A DNA stretch of 64,000 nt from Thalassovita aquimarina (GCF_018219815.1 NZ_JADMKU010000003.1:1-64000); one strand, 5' to 3'; shown: positions 1 to 8,812, counted from the first letter of the stretch. Made by a program: numbers and translations. Notes: generated from the letters alone by a model not told the origin.

Positions 1-212
1 CTCGTTCGTTTCATTGTCCGTCCTCATGTTGGGGCGGACTCTAGTTCCAAATGGTGGAAAAATCCCGTGGCAGGTCAATTACAGCGCATCAATCACAGCG
101 CGGATGAAGATCGACTCTTAGGTAGCGATCTCATGCAGCAGGCCGCGATGGCCGCGCCGGACAGGATCGCCGCGATACGACAGGCGTTTTTTTATCCTGC
201 GTGCCGACCGGA
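1..212. other. Left-edge intergenic region with a possible truncated gene start
   Basis: No complete gene is visible here. On the minus strand an ATG at 14-12 is preceded by GAGGA about six bases upstream, so a gene may begin there and run off the left edge. Only four or five codons are in the window, so nothing can be said about its product. The remainder, 28-212, is downstream sequence of the dehydrogenase that ends at 213. I see no convincing terminator in it, only a weak CAGGAT/ATCCTG inverted pair with a long loop. Confidence 0.3.
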
Positions 213-1046
213 TCACGAGTCGAGCCATTCCTTGAACGATGCGCCGTAGTCGGGATGCCAGCGCGACAGGGGCGGGCGGTTTTCGGTGATGTCGCCTGCC
301 GCCCATGCGATCCGCTTTTCGTCGGTGGCGCGGTCGACGTCGTTATCGGGGCACAAGATATAGAAATCGTCGCGGCCGAGGGATTCGAGCAGGAAATCAA
401 CCACCTGCTGCGGCGTCCAGGCGTCCGCAGGCTTTTCCGTCCGGCCGCACGCGGTCAGCGGGGTGAAGACGAAACCGGGGATGAACAGCCGCGCCTCGAC
501 CTTGCAGCCCTCGGTGTTGCGCAGCTCGTGCTGCAATGCCTCGGTGAAGGTTTTCACGCCGGTTTTCGACACGTTATAGGCCGGATCGCCCGGTGGCGTG
601 GTGATGCCCTGCTTGGACCCTGTATTGACGATCAACCCCGGCCGTCCCGAAGCAATCATGCCCGGCGCGAATATCTGCGAGCCGCGGATGATGCCCCACA
701 TGTTCACGTCGATGATGCGCTGCCAGTTCTGTTCGGCATCGAAGATCGAGCTTCCGGGCTGCATCCCGGCATTGTTCATCAGCACGCTGACCGGTCCCAG
801 TTCCCCCGTGACCCGTTTTTCAAGCGCGCGCAGCTGGTCGGGATCGGCGACGTCGGTAGGTACCGCCAGCACCTCGATCCCCGCATCGCGCAATTCGGTC
901 GCGGCCTGATCCAGCTTTTCCCCGGCCAGGTCGGCGATGCAGACGCGCATCCCCTGCCCGCCAAGGCGCCGCGCCGCTTCCAGCCCGATGCCCGAGGCGC
1001 CACCGGTGACGACCGCCACGTTGCCGTTTTGAATTGCCTGATGCAT
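213..1046 (-). CDS. Short-chain dehydrogenase/reductase (SDR)
   Basis: This 277-residue protein is a classical SDR, an NAD(P)-dependent oxidoreductase acting on an alcohol or carbonyl substrate in the cytoplasm. The cofactor motif TGGASGIG lies at about residues 14-21, NNAG at 91-94, and the catalytic Ser144, Tyr157 and Lys161 (YNVSK) are all present. The start at 1046 is supported by AGGAGAAG a few bases upstream. It is the last gene of a minus-strand series behind bhcB, bhcC and bhcD, 109 bases after bhcD, so it is probably co-transcribed with them. The substrate is not predictable; the position suggests a hydroxy or keto acid linked to the glyoxylate/hydroxyaspartate module, but that is inference from context. 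Confidence 0.85.
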   Translation of the reverse strand: MHQAIQNGNVAVVTGGASGIGLEAARRLGGQGMRVCIADLAGEKLDQAATELRDAGIEVLAVPTDVADPDQLRALEKRVTGELGPVSVLMNNAGMQPGSSIFDAEQNWQRIIDVNMWGIIRGSQIFAPGMIASGRPGLIVNTGSKQGITTPPGDPAYNVSKTGVKTFTEALQHELRNTEGCKVEARLFIPGFVFTPLTACGRTEKPADAWTPQQVVDFLLESLGRDDFYILCPDNDVDRATDEKRIAWAAGDITENRPPLSRWHPDYGASFKEWLDS

Positions 1047-1155
1047 CTTACTTCTCCTCTGTTTCCTGCCGATCTGGCTTGCGAAGGAGGCAGCCTCTTC
1101 ACACTCGCGTCCGAATGGTCAACGCGCGCAATGCAAGGGACCGGCCCGCCTTCCC

Positions 1156-2121
1156 TCAGAAGTCTACTTCGATCGCGATGCCCTTTTCGACGGCCAAGTC
1201 GACGACTGCCGCCGCAACGGCGAGATCCTGAAGACCGACACCGGTTCCGTCGAACAGCGTGATCTGATCGTCCGAGATGCGGCCCGGATTGGTGCCGTTG
1301 ATCACCGCACCGATCTGGGCGATGTCCGTTTCCACGATCAGGCCCTGGGCCACGGCATGTTGAGCCTCTCCGATGCTGATCGACTGGGCCACCTCGTCGG
1401 TGAACACATCCGCCTTGACCAGAAGCTGCGGGTCGACCTCCTGCTTGCCCTTGGTGTCGGTGCCCATGCAGGCGATGTGGGTGCCGGGGCTGACCTGATC
1501 CGCGCCCAAGATCGCGTCGAAGGAGGAGGTGATCGAAATGATCACGTCCGCCTCCACCATTCCGTCGAGTTCGACCACCTCGAACGGGACCCCGGCCTCG
1601 TCCGCGACCTCCTGCAGATTGGGAAGCATTTCCGGGTGCAGGTTCCAGCCGATGACCTTTTCGAAATCACGCTGCTCCAGCGCCGCGCGGAGCTGGAATT
1701 TTGCCTGGTGGCCGGCACCGATCATGCCGATGACCTTGGCGTCTTCGCGGGCCAGATGCTTGATCGACACCGAAGAGGCCGCGGCGGTGCGCAGGGCGGT
1801 CAGCAGGTTGCCACCCACCATCGCGCTCGCCTTGCCGGTGTCGGGGTCGAACAGGAAGACGGTCGACTGGTGGTTGATCAGCCCGCGCTTTTCCAGGTTG
1901 TTCGGCCAGTAACCCCCGGCCTTGAGGCCCAGCGTCAGGCCGGCGCGGTCGAAACCGCCCTTGAAGCCGTAAAGCGCATCCTCGTGCCCGATCGCCTCGC
2001 GCACGACGGGGAAGTTGTAGGCATCACCGGACGCCATGGCGGCAAAGACCTTCTCGACGGCATCGAAGGCCGCTTCGCGGGTCATCAGGTCGGCAATTTC
2101 GCGTTCGGGTACGATCAGCAT
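1156..2121 (-). CDS. bhcD: Iminosuccinate reductase BhcD (ornithine cyclodeaminase/mu-crystallin family)
   Basis: BhcD reduces iminosuccinate to L-aspartate with NADH, the last step of the beta-hydroxyaspartate cycle that assimilates glycolate and glyoxylate. The 321-residue protein belongs to the ornithine cyclodeaminase/mu-crystallin family and has the nucleotide-binding stretch MIGAGHQAKFQLRA near residues 135-150. Long blocks (GLKAGGYWPNNLEK, ALRTAAASSVSIK, GTDTKGKQE) match the Paracoccus denitrificans protein as I remember it. The start at 2121 has GGGAGAAAG just upstream. It follows bhcC with a 112-base gap and precedes the SDR gene. The gene order bhcB-bhcC-bhcD is the same as in Paracoccus. 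Alone it might be called an ornithine cyclodeaminase, but the neighbours make BhcD much more likely. Confidence 0.9.
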   Translation of the reverse strand: MLIVPEREIADLMTREAAFDAVEKVFAAMASGDAYNFPVVREAIGHEDALYGFKGGFDRAGLTLGLKAGGYWPNNLEKRGLINHQSTVFLFDPDTGKASAMVGGNLLTALRTAAASSVSIKHLAREDAKVIGMIGAGHQAKFQLRAALEQRDFEKVIGWNLHPEMLPNLQEVADEAGVPFEVVELDGMVEADVIISITSSFDAILGADQVSPGTHIACMGTDTKGKQEVDPQLLVKADVFTDEVAQSISIGEAQHAVAQGLIVETDIAQIGAVINGTNPGRISDDQITLFDGTGVGLQDLAVAAAVVDLAVEKGIAIEVDF

Positions 2122-2233
2122 GTCTTTCTCCCATTAGAATTCCTGCGCCCGTGTGCCTCTACCGGAGAGCAAGCCTGCACGCGGGCCATCTGGCGTCTTT
2201 TGAACCAGCCCTCCAAGTCTCGGTACCGCCGGC

Positions 2234-3397
2234 TCAGTAGGCGCGCCCTCGGGCCGACACGGGCCAGACGCATTCCACCTTGCCGTCCCGCACGCCGACA
2301 TACCAATCATGCACGTTGGCGGTCGGGTCGCAGTGGCCGGGAACCAGCTTGAGCTTGTCGTTGATCTTCAAGGCTCCGTTCGGATCCGTGACGACGCCAT
2401 GCTCGTCGGAGCACTTGATGTATTCCACGTCGTCGCGGCCATAGACGACCGGCAATCCGCTATCGACCGATTGGGCCTTGAGGCCGGCATCGACGATGGC
2501 CTTGTCCGCCTTAACGTGGCTCATCACCTGGGTCAGAATGAAAAAGGCGTTTTCCCATTCGCACTGATCGATACGGTTGCCATCCTTGTCGAGGATGCGG
2601 CCGTAATCGGCATCCATGAAGGCGTAGGACCCGCACTGAAGCTCGTTGTAGACGCCGGAATTGCTTTCAAAATAGTAGCTGCCGGTGCCGCCGCCTGAAA
2701 CCAGTTCCGGGTCCAGCCCCTCGGCCTTCAGGCCCTCGACCGCTTCCTTCACCTGCGCGATGGCGACATCCAGCTTTTCCTTGCGGTCCTCGTAGCTGTC
2801 GAGGTGCTGCATCGCGCCCTGGTAGGCCTGAATGCCGGTGAATTTCAGGTTGTCGGCGGCATCGACGGCCTTGGCGATCTTCACCACATCTTCGGTCGTC
2901 GTCACGCCGCAGCGGCCCGCGCCGCAGTCGATTTCGACGAAACACTCGATCTGCGTGCCGTGTTTCTCAGCCGCCGCCGACAGCTCGGCCACGTTGTCGA
3001 TATCGTCGATACAGACGATGATGCGCGCGCCGAGCTTGGGAAGCCGCGCCAGCCGGTCGATCTTCAGCGGGTCGCGGACCTGGTTCGAGACCAGCACATC
3101 CTTGATGCCGCCGCGGGCAAAGACTTCCGCCTCGGACACTTTCTGGCAGCAGACGCCCACCGCCCCGCCAAGACGTTCCTGCAGTTTCGCGACGTCGACC
3201 GATTTGTGCATCTTGCCGTGCACGCGGTGGCGCATACCGTGGGCCTTGGCATAGTCGCCCATTTTCTTGATGTTCCGCTCCAGCGCATCGAGGTCCAGCA
3301 CCAGGCAGGGTGTCTGGATGTCAGCCTCGTCCATACCCGGCAGCGCAGGAACGTCGAAACCCACTTCCAGATCTTTAAATTTGTCCTGTGCGCTCAT
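2234..3397 (-). CDS. bhcC: Beta-hydroxyaspartate aldolase BhcC (D-threonine aldolase-like, PLP)
   Basis: BhcC joins glycine and glyoxylate to beta-hydroxyaspartate, the first carbon-carbon bond-forming step of the beta-hydroxyaspartate cycle. The 387-residue protein is a fold-type III PLP enzyme: the PLP lysine is expected at Lys62 in HGKMHK. The C-terminal domain carries GHCDP with His355 and Asp357, the His-x-Asp metal pair known from D-threonine aldolases. Blocks such as FVEIDCGAGRCGV, GIQAYQGAMQH and SGGGTGSYYFES match the Paracoccus enzyme as I recall it. The start at 3397 is preferred over the in-frame ATG at 3424 because AAGGGGGG sits seven bases upstream of 3397. It begins 14 bases after the end of bhcB. 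Confidence 0.92.
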   Translation of the reverse strand: MSAQDKFKDLEVGFDVPALPGMDEADIQTPCLVLDLDALERNIKKMGDYAKAHGMRHRVHGKMHKSVDVAKLQERLGGAVGVCCQKVSEAEVFARGGIKDVLVSNQVRDPLKIDRLARLPKLGARIIVCIDDIDNVAELSAAAEKHGTQIECFVEIDCGAGRCGVTTTEDVVKIAKAVDAADNLKFTGIQAYQGAMQHLDSYEDRKEKLDVAIAQVKEAVEGLKAEGLDPELVSGGGTGSYYFESNSGVYNELQCGSYAFMDADYGRILDKDGNRIDQCEWENAFFILTQVMSHVKADKAIVDAGLKAQSVDSGLPVVYGRDDVEYIKCSDEHGVVTDPNGALKINDKLKLVPGHCDPTANVHDWYVGVRDGKVECVWPVSARGRAY

Positions 3398-3411
3398 GAG
3401 CCAACCCCCCT

Positions 3412-4362
3412 TCACGTGAGCCATGGCAGTTTGTCGAGATCGACATTTCCGCCGGTGATAACGAGACCGACGCGCTTACCCGCAAACCGGTCCTTGTTTT
3501 TCAAAACGGTCGCCAGCGGCACGGCGCTGGATGGTTCCATGACGACACGCAGGTATTTCCAAGTGATCTTCATCGCGTCGACGATATCCTGTTCCGAGGC
3601 CGTCAGAATGTCGGTGACGTGGTTCGACACGAAGTGCCACGTCAGGTCCTTGAGCGGCACCTTCAGCCCATCGGCGACGGTTTCCGGCGCGTCGTCGGCT
3701 ATGATGTGCCCGGCCTTGAAGCTGCGAAAGGCGTCATCTGCCTGTTCGGGTTCGGCCGCGATGATCCGGGTTTCGGGCGCAAGCGTCGAAAGCGTGAGGC
3801 AGGTGCCGGACACCATGCCGCCACCGCCGATGGGCGCCACGACCATGTCGAGGCCATCGGTCTGTTCGATCATCTCTTTTGCGCAGGTCCCCTGACCGGC
3901 GATCACGCGCGGGTCATTGTAGGGGTGGACGAACTCGCTGCCCGTTTCGGCCTGCACCTTCGCGAAGGTTTCTTCGCGAGAAGACGTGGACGGTTCGCAT
4001 TCAGTGATCGTGCCACCGTAACGGCGCACGGCATCTTTCTTGGCTTTCGGAGCAGTACGCGGCATGACCACGTTGCAGGGAATACCTCTGCGACCGGCAG
4101 CGTAACTGAGACAAAGCGCGTGGTTGCCAGAGGAATGGGTCGCCACACCTTTCCTGGCCTGCTCTTCATTGAGACCGAAGACCGCGTTCGATGCGCCGCG
4201 CACCTTGAAAGCGCCGGGTTCTTGCAGGCTCTCGCATTTGAAGTACAATTCTGCCCCCGCCAATTCGCTCAGGTAATCCGATCGCAGGATTGGTGTACGG
4301 CGGATATGCGGTTTTATGCGCTCATGCGCAGCAAGCATGTCATCGTAGGTGGGTATATCCAT
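3412..4362 (-). CDS. bhcB: Beta-hydroxyaspartate dehydratase BhcB (threonine dehydratase-like, PLP)
   Basis: BhcB dehydrates beta-hydroxyaspartate to iminosuccinate, which BhcD then reduces to aspartate. The 316-residue protein is a fold-type II PLP enzyme of the serine/threonine dehydratase family. The PLP lysine is Lys53 in EPGAFKVRGA, the substrate loop is SSGNHA near residues 77-82, and the phosphate-binding loop is IGGGGM. The start at 4362 (MDIPTYDDM) is preferred to the ATG at 4476 because the extra 38 residues have no family counterpart and GAGGGG lies upstream of 4362. It is the first gene of the bhcB-bhcC-bhcD-SDR series. The usual partner bhcA, the aspartate-glyoxylate aminotransferase, is not found here; the upstream gene is an ABC-transporter ATPase instead. 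Confidence 0.9.
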   Translation of the reverse strand: MDIPTYDDMLAAHERIKPHIRRTPILRSDYLSELAGAELYFKCESLQEPGAFKVRGASNAVFGLNEEQARKGVATHSSGNHALCLSYAAGRRGIPCNVVMPRTAPKAKKDAVRRYGGTITECEPSTSSREETFAKVQAETGSEFVHPYNDPRVIAGQGTCAKEMIEQTDGLDMVVAPIGGGGMVSGTCLTLSTLAPETRIIAAEPEQADDAFRSFKAGHIIADDAPETVADGLKVPLKDLTWHFVSNHVTDILTASEQDIVDAMKITWKYLRVVMEPSSAVPLATVLKNKDRFAGKRVGLVITGGNVDLDKLPWLT

Positions 4363-4391
4363 GAGAGTGCCCCTCATCAGACCGCGTTTTC

Positions 4392-4411
4392 CCGTTCCCT
4401 TACGAGAACGG
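4392..4411. promoter_or_regulatory. Palindromic operator candidate upstream of bhcB
   Basis: CCGTTC at 4392-4397 and GAACGG at 4406-4411 form an inverted repeat, and inner positions are also partly symmetrical. It lies 30 bases upstream of the chosen bhcB start, in the 140-base gap between the ABC ATPase gene and bhcB. In Paracoccus the bhc genes are controlled by the IclR-type regulator BhcR, and IclR proteins bind palindromes of this size. That this is a BhcR site is inference; no bhcR gene is in the window. Confidence 0.4.
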
Positions 4412-4502
4412 AGCGGCAAGTTTCCTGCGTCATGGTGACACCGAAGCCGAGTTGGGTTTCGCGTTTCCCCGGGCAACTGTCTTTTTCATCTTTCCAAGCC
4501 TT

Positions 4503-5573
4503 TCAGATCCTGTTGCCGCTATCGGGATCGAACAGGTGCACCTTGTTCAAATCCCAACCCAACTCGATCTTTTCGCCGGGACGGAACGGATGGCGTTCGC
4601 TGAACACCGCACAAACACGCTCTCCGGCCAAATCCGCCAATACCTCGATATTCGCACCGGTCGGCTCCACCACATCAACCGTGGCGGCGGCGCCCTCGCC
4701 CCCGTCGGCCAAGTGCATGTGCTCAGGCCGCACGCCCAGAACCACCTGCTTTTCGTTCCAAGCCGAGGACACGACCGGAGCCGGAAGCGCGGTGCCATTC
4801 GCACAGATCACCTGCGCGGTATCGCCGTCACGAAGGTAGCGGCCCTCGATGAAATTCATCGACGGAGATCCCAGAAAGCCCGCAACAAACAGATTTGCAG
4901 GGCTGTCGTACAGCTCCAGCGGTGCACCCACCTGCTCCACACGGCCGGCATTCATGACCACGATGCGATCGGCCATGGTCATGGCCTCGATCTGATCATG
5001 GGTAACGTAAACCGACGTGGTCTTGAGCCGCTGGTGCAGGGCTTTGATCTCGGTCCGCATGACAACGCGCAGCTTGGCGTCGAGGTTCGAAAGCGGCTCG
5101 TCGAACAGGAATACCTGCGCGTCGCGCACCAGCGCCCTGCCCATCGCCACCCGCTGCCTCTGGCCGCCCGAGAGCTGCGCCGGAGAACGGTCCAGATAGG
5201 AGGTCAGATTCAGGATATCAGCGGCATCCTTCACCTTGGCCTCGATCTCGGCTTTCGGGCGCTTACGCAACTTCAGGCTAAAGCCCATGTTGTCAAAAAT
5301 CGACATATGCGGGTAGAGCGCATAGTTCTGGAACACCATCGCGATATCCCGGTCGCGCGGCGGCACGTCGTTTACCACCTTGTCGCCGATCACGATCTCG
5401 CCGCCCGAGATCGTCTCGAGACCCGCGATCATCCGCAGCAGCGTGGACTTGCCACAGCCCGACGGCCCGACGAGAACGACGAATTCGTGATCTTGGACGT
5501 CTATATCGACACCGTGAATTACCTTCATTGCGCCGAAGGATTTTTCGACATTCCGGATGGTGACAGAGGCCAT
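4503..5573 (-). CDS. ABC transporter ATP-binding protein, UgpC/MalK type
   Basis: This 356-residue protein is the ATPase subunit of a carbohydrate-type (CUT1) importer. Walker A is GPSGCGKST at residues 36-44, the signature LSGGQ at 134-138, Walker B VFLFDEP at 154-160, and the switch histidine is His192. The C-terminal third is the OB-fold regulatory domain of the MalK/UgpC family (GVRPEHMHL and so on). The start at 5573 has AGGAAGAAG upstream. It is the last gene of the importer operon; the permease genes precede it and the bhc genes follow after 140 bases. The family moves sugars, glycerol phosphates, polyols or similar solutes; the substrate here is not known. Confidence 0.93.
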   Translation of the reverse strand: MASVTIRNVEKSFGAMKVIHGVDIDVQDHEFVVLVGPSGCGKSTLLRMIAGLETISGGEIVIGDKVVNDVPPRDRDIAMVFQNYALYPHMSIFDNMGFSLKLRKRPKAEIEAKVKDAADILNLTSYLDRSPAQLSGGQRQRVAMGRALVRDAQVFLFDEPLSNLDAKLRVVMRTEIKALHQRLKTTSVYVTHDQIEAMTMADRIVVMNAGRVEQVGAPLELYDSPANLFVAGFLGSPSMNFIEGRYLRDGDTAQVICANGTALPAPVVSSAWNEKQVVLGVRPEHMHLADGGEGAAATVDVVEPTGANIEVLADLAGERVCAVFSERHPFRPGEKIELGWDLNKVHLFDPDSGNRI

Positions 5574-5603
5574 TGTCTTCTTCCTGTATTGTTACGTCCG
5601 GGG

Positions 5604-6434
5604 TTATTTCACGGCGCCCAGCGCCATGCCGCGGATGAGGTATTTCTGAAGCCATGAGAACACGATCGCCACCGGTACCGTGGCCAGTACCGTGCCCGCC
5701 ATGACGTGGTGCCATTCCACTTGGAAACGCCCGGCAACCTGCGAATAGATCTGCACCGGCAAAGTGAAATCGTCGGACGATCGGATCATGGTCAGCGCCA
5801 GCACGAATTCGTTCCAGCCATTGATAAAGCTGAAGATCCCGGTGACGGCCATCGCCGGCACCGCCAGTGGCAGGAAGATGCGTGTCAGGCTGGTGAAATG
5901 GCTGGCGCCGTCGATCCAGGCGGCTTCTTCCAGATCGCGCGGGATGGTGCTGAAATAACTTTGCAGCATCCAGATCGTGAAAGCCATGTTGAACGCGGCA
6001 TAGGTCAGCACCAGCGAGTTGAGGTTGTTGACCATGCCAAGGGCCACCATCAGACGGAACAGCCCCAGTACCAGCACGATAGGCGACATCATCTGCGTCA
6101 TCAGCAGGAAGGTGCGATAGGCCCCTTTGCCGCGAAAACGGTAACGCGACAGGGCATAGGCCGCCGGGATACTGAGCGCCAGCGCCAGCGCCGTCGACAG
6201 TACGCTGACATAGAGGCTGTTGAACAACGCCTCGCCGAAGTTGGTCTTGACCCACATCTCGGCGAAATTACCCCATCGGAATTCACTGAAGCCCCAGCGC
6301 GGAGGAAAGACGAACAATTCGTCCCGCGGGCGTACGGCGGTAACGAACATCACCGCGAAAGGGAACAGGATCACCACCATCAGCGGAGACAGGATGGCCC
6401 AGTAGATCAGCGACTTTTTTAGCTTGCTCGACAT
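5604..6434 (-). CDS. Carbohydrate-type ABC transporter permease (MalG-like)
   Basis: This 276-residue inner-membrane protein is the second permease of the CUT1 importer. It has about six membrane segments and the EAA loop EEAAWIDGASHFTSLTRIFL that docks on the ATPase. The start at 6434 is chosen rather than 6470: it lies one base after the stop of the upstream permease and has GGAAGGACG in front of it, so the two are translationally coupled. Like other MalG-type subunits it ends in a short basic C-terminus. It sits between the first permease and the ATPase gene. Confidence 0.92.
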   Translation of the reverse strand: MSSKLKKSLIYWAILSPLMVVILFPFAVMFVTAVRPRDELFVFPPRWGFSEFRWGNFAEMWVKTNFGEALFNSLYVSVLSTALALALSIPAAYALSRYRFRGKGAYRTFLLMTQMMSPIVLVLGLFRLMVALGMVNNLNSLVLTYAAFNMAFTIWMLQSYFSTIPRDLEEAAWIDGASHFTSLTRIFLPLAVPAMAVTGIFSFINGWNEFVLALTMIRSSDDFTLPVQIYSQVAGRFQVEWHHVMAGTVLATVPVAIVFSWLQKYLIRGMALGAVK

Positions 6435-6435
6435 C

Positions 6436-7332
6436 TTATTCGTCCTTCCCCGCATCGCTGTCATTTTCACCCCGCATCACCAGCGCGACATAGATGATGG
6501 TGAAGATCAGGAGCACACCGAACATGATCAGCGAAATCGCAGAAGCCTTGCCGAGTTGCCCGAAACGGAAAGCCAGCTTGTAGAGATAGGTGACCAGGAT
6601 ATCGGTACCATTCGCCGGACCGCCCTCTGTCATCACCCAGATGATCGGCAACGAATTGAAGACGTAGATCACGTTCAGCACGATGGCGATGTTGATGAAG
6701 GGTTTCATCATCGGCAACGTGATGTGGCGGAACTGATCCCAGCGGGTCGCGCCATCGACCATCGACGCCTCGTAGGAATCCTGTGGCAGCGACGACAGCC
6801 CACCTAGGAAAATCGTCGTAGTGAACGGGATCGACACCAGGATACCGACCATTATCTCGACGGTGAAGGCAAGCTGCGCCTCGGCAAGCCATTCGATCGG
6901 TTCGGCCAGGACACCCATATCCATCAGCGTGGCGTTCAACAGCCCAGCTCGCCCGTTCAGCGCCCACCGCCAGACCACCGCGGTCATGGTCAGCGAAATC
7001 GCCCAGGGCAGCATGATGATCACCCGCGCGACGCCGCGACCATAGAAATCGTCATTCAGGATAATCGCAATCGGTAACGAGATGATCAGAGTTCCGCCGA
7101 CCACAGTGACCGTCCAGATCGCCGTCCGATACAGCGACTCCCAGAACAACGGGTCCGCAAATACTTCGGCGAAGTTATCGAACCCGGTGAAACCGCGCAG
7201 TTGCCCGAAGCGGCTGACTTCCTGCAGCGAGGTGTTGGCCAGGTCCAGCACCGGATAGCCGATGATGAAAAGCGCCAGCAACAGGCCGGGAAAGATCATC
7301 GCAAGTGGCTTGAAGCCGTTGAGGGATTTCAT
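6436..7332 (-). CDS. Carbohydrate-type ABC transporter permease (MalF-like)
   Basis: This 298-residue inner-membrane protein is the first permease of the importer. It has about six hydrophobic segments and the EAA-type cytoplasmic loop [20 protein letters not shown]. It follows the binding-protein gene across an 85-base gap that contains a terminator-like hairpin, and it is directly coupled to the next permease. The acidic, hydrophilic C-terminus is unremarkable. Together with the binding protein and ATPase it makes a complete CUT1 importer with two different permeases. Confidence 0.92.
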   Translation of the reverse strand: MKSLNGFKPLAMIFPGLLLALFIIGYPVLDLANTSLQEVSRFGQLRGFTGFDNFAEVFADPLFWESLYRTAIWTVTVVGGTLIISLPIAIILNDDFYGRGVARVIIMLPWAISLTMTAVVWRWALNGRAGLLNATLMDMGVLAEPIEWLAEAQLAFTVEIMVGILVSIPFTTTIFLGGLSSLPQDSYEASMVDGATRWDQFRHITLPMMKPFINIAIVLNVIYVFNSLPIIWVMTEGGPANGTDILVTYLYKLAFRFGQLGKASAISLIMFGVLLIFTIIYVALVMRGENDSDAGKDE

Positions 7333-7373
7333 TCAGTCACCCGAAAAAGTCGATGCCGGCACAGGCCAGCGGG

Positions 7374-7403
7374 AAAAAAGCAGGGGCGGCACAAGGCCGC
7401 CCC
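7374..7403 (-). terminator. Internal terminator between binding-protein and permease genes
   Basis: GGGGCGGC at 7383-7390 pairs with GCCGCCCC at 7396-7403. Read on the minus strand the hairpin is followed by TGC and six T (A-tract at 7374-7379), so it has the form of an intrinsic terminator. It lies between the binding-protein gene (ends 7418) and the first permease (starts 7332). Such partial terminators commonly keep binding protein in excess over membrane subunits. Confidence 0.7.
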
Positions 7404-7417
7404 CAACAGGTAGAGGT

Positions 7418-8644
7418 TTACTTGCCACGGATCTTGTTGATCTCGGACGCAGCGGCAGTCAGAGCCTCTTCCGGGGTTTGCTGCCCCAGATAGACACGCT
7501 GCATCGCGCGTGTGGTCACGTCGGCGATTTCTTCCCAGTTGGCGATCGTCGGCGCGAACTTTGCGTAGGGCAGACCAGCGGCGAAACCGGCGATGTCCTT
7601 GTCAGTCTTGTAGTAGTCCTCGGCAGCAACGTTCTTGGTCACCGGCAGGAAGCCCTCGCCGTGGTCGAACTTGGTGCGCCATTCGTCCTTGTAAGCGAAC
7701 TCGATGAACTTCCATGCCTCTTCCTTGGCGTCGGAATCTGCGAACACCATCAGCGTGTCGGTCACACCATAGGTCGCCTTGGCCGCCTTTTCCGGGAACG
7801 GCATGACCTTGTAGTTCAGGTCGGGCGCCTCTTCCTGGATCTGCGGGATAAGCATCGGGAAGGTGAAGACCATGCCAACCTTGCCCTGCTTGAACATGTT
7901 GAAGAGGTCTTCGCGGCTGTAGTTAGTCGGCGACGGCTGTGTCAGGCCCTCATCCAGCATTTTCTTGTAGAGCGTCGCTGCTTCGATCGCCTCAGGAGAG
8001 GCCAAGCCCGACGTGCCATCTTCGTTCAAAATGTTGCCGCCATGGGTCCACAGAGAGTAGTAGAAATAGGCGTCGGTTTCGATTTCTTTACCCTGCAGGC
8101 CAAAGCCATAGCTGTCGGGCAGAGCCGAGATCTTTTTCGCGGCATCATAGAGCTCGTCCCAAGTTTCCGGCGGCTTGGCTCCGGCCTTTTCGAACAGATC
8201 CATATTGACCAACATTGCGCGGGCCGAGGCGGCAACCGGCAAACCCATGATCTTACCGTCGATCACCGAGGGCGCCATGAAAGTGTCGATGAAGGTGCTC
8301 TTGAACTCGGGCGTCAGATAGTCATCTACCGGTTCGGCGATACCCTGCTCGGCAAAATCCAGCAGCCAGCGCGTACCGATGATCGAGATGTCAGGCGCGG
8401 CGCCGCCGGCGATATCGGTGGTCAGGCGTTGCAGCAGCGTGTCCCACGGCACCACCTCGATGTTGATGTCGATGCCCGGGTTTTCTTTTTCGAAGGCGGT
8501 AGCCACCTCTTCGAAAAAGGGGCCGGTCTTGGAACTATACTCGGCCACGGTGAAATCCACGGTGGTCTCGGCGAAGGCAGTGCCAGCCATGACGCCGAGC
8601 GTCAGAGCCGAAGCGGCCAGGGTTGTCCTCTTTACGGGTATCAT
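7418..8644 (-). CDS. Extracellular solute-binding protein of carbohydrate-type ABC transporter
   Basis: This 408-residue periplasmic protein is the substrate receptor of the CUT1 importer (family 1, MalE/UgpB-like). A signal peptide of about 25 residues ends at GTAFAE. The mature part has typical features such as PDISIIGTRWLLDFAEQG and a late YGVTDTLMVFADSD segment. The start at 8644 (MIPVKRTT) is preferred over 8683 because GAGGAGAT stands just upstream and the signal peptide then begins correctly. It is the first gene of the operon. A pair of LysR-type boxes (8750-8785) lies about 106 bases upstream. Ligand unknown. Confidence 0.92.
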   Translation of the reverse strand: MIPVKRTTLAASALTLGVMAGTAFAETTVDFTVAEYSSKTGPFFEEVATAFEKENPGIDINIEVVPWDTLLQRLTTDIAGGAAPDISIIGTRWLLDFAEQGIAEPVDDYLTPEFKSTFIDTFMAPSVIDGKIMGLPVAASARAMLVNMDLFEKAGAKPPETWDELYDAAKKISALPDSYGFGLQGKEIETDAYFYYSLWTHGGNILNEDGTSGLASPEAIEAATLYKKMLDEGLTQPSPTNYSREDLFNMFKQGKVGMVFTFPMLIPQIQEEAPDLNYKVMPFPEKAAKATYGVTDTLMVFADSDAKEEAWKFIEFAYKDEWRTKFDHGEGFLPVTKNVAAEDYYKTDKDIAGFAAGLPYAKFAPTIANWEEIADVTTRAMQRVYLGQQTPEEALTAAASEINKIRGK

Positions 8645-8749
8645 CAGGGTATCTCCTCTATCGAACTTTTTTACCGACGCCACCGCTCGGGCGGCGGTGC
8701 TGAAACGGTTTGACAGGGAAAGTCTGCGGCGAATCTTACGTTCTGGAAA

Positions 8750-8785
8750 ATAGAATTATTGCATGATCGTATGTGGATCGGGCAT
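8750..8785. promoter_or_regulatory. Tandem AT-N11-AT boxes upstream of the ABC transporter operon
   Basis: On the plus strand ATAGAATTATTGCAT (8750-8764) is followed six bases later by ATGTGGATCGGGCAT (8771-8785). Both have the AT-N11-AT form and their starts are 21 bases apart, the same arrangement as in front of the other operons of this island. The operon is on the minus strand; the resemblance to the other sites is best in the plus orientation, so the pair is inverted relative to the gene. I infer a LysR-type binding site. Confidence 0.6.
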
Positions 8786-8812
8786 CGTGAAGATTTGCGA
8801 TCTAACCACGAT

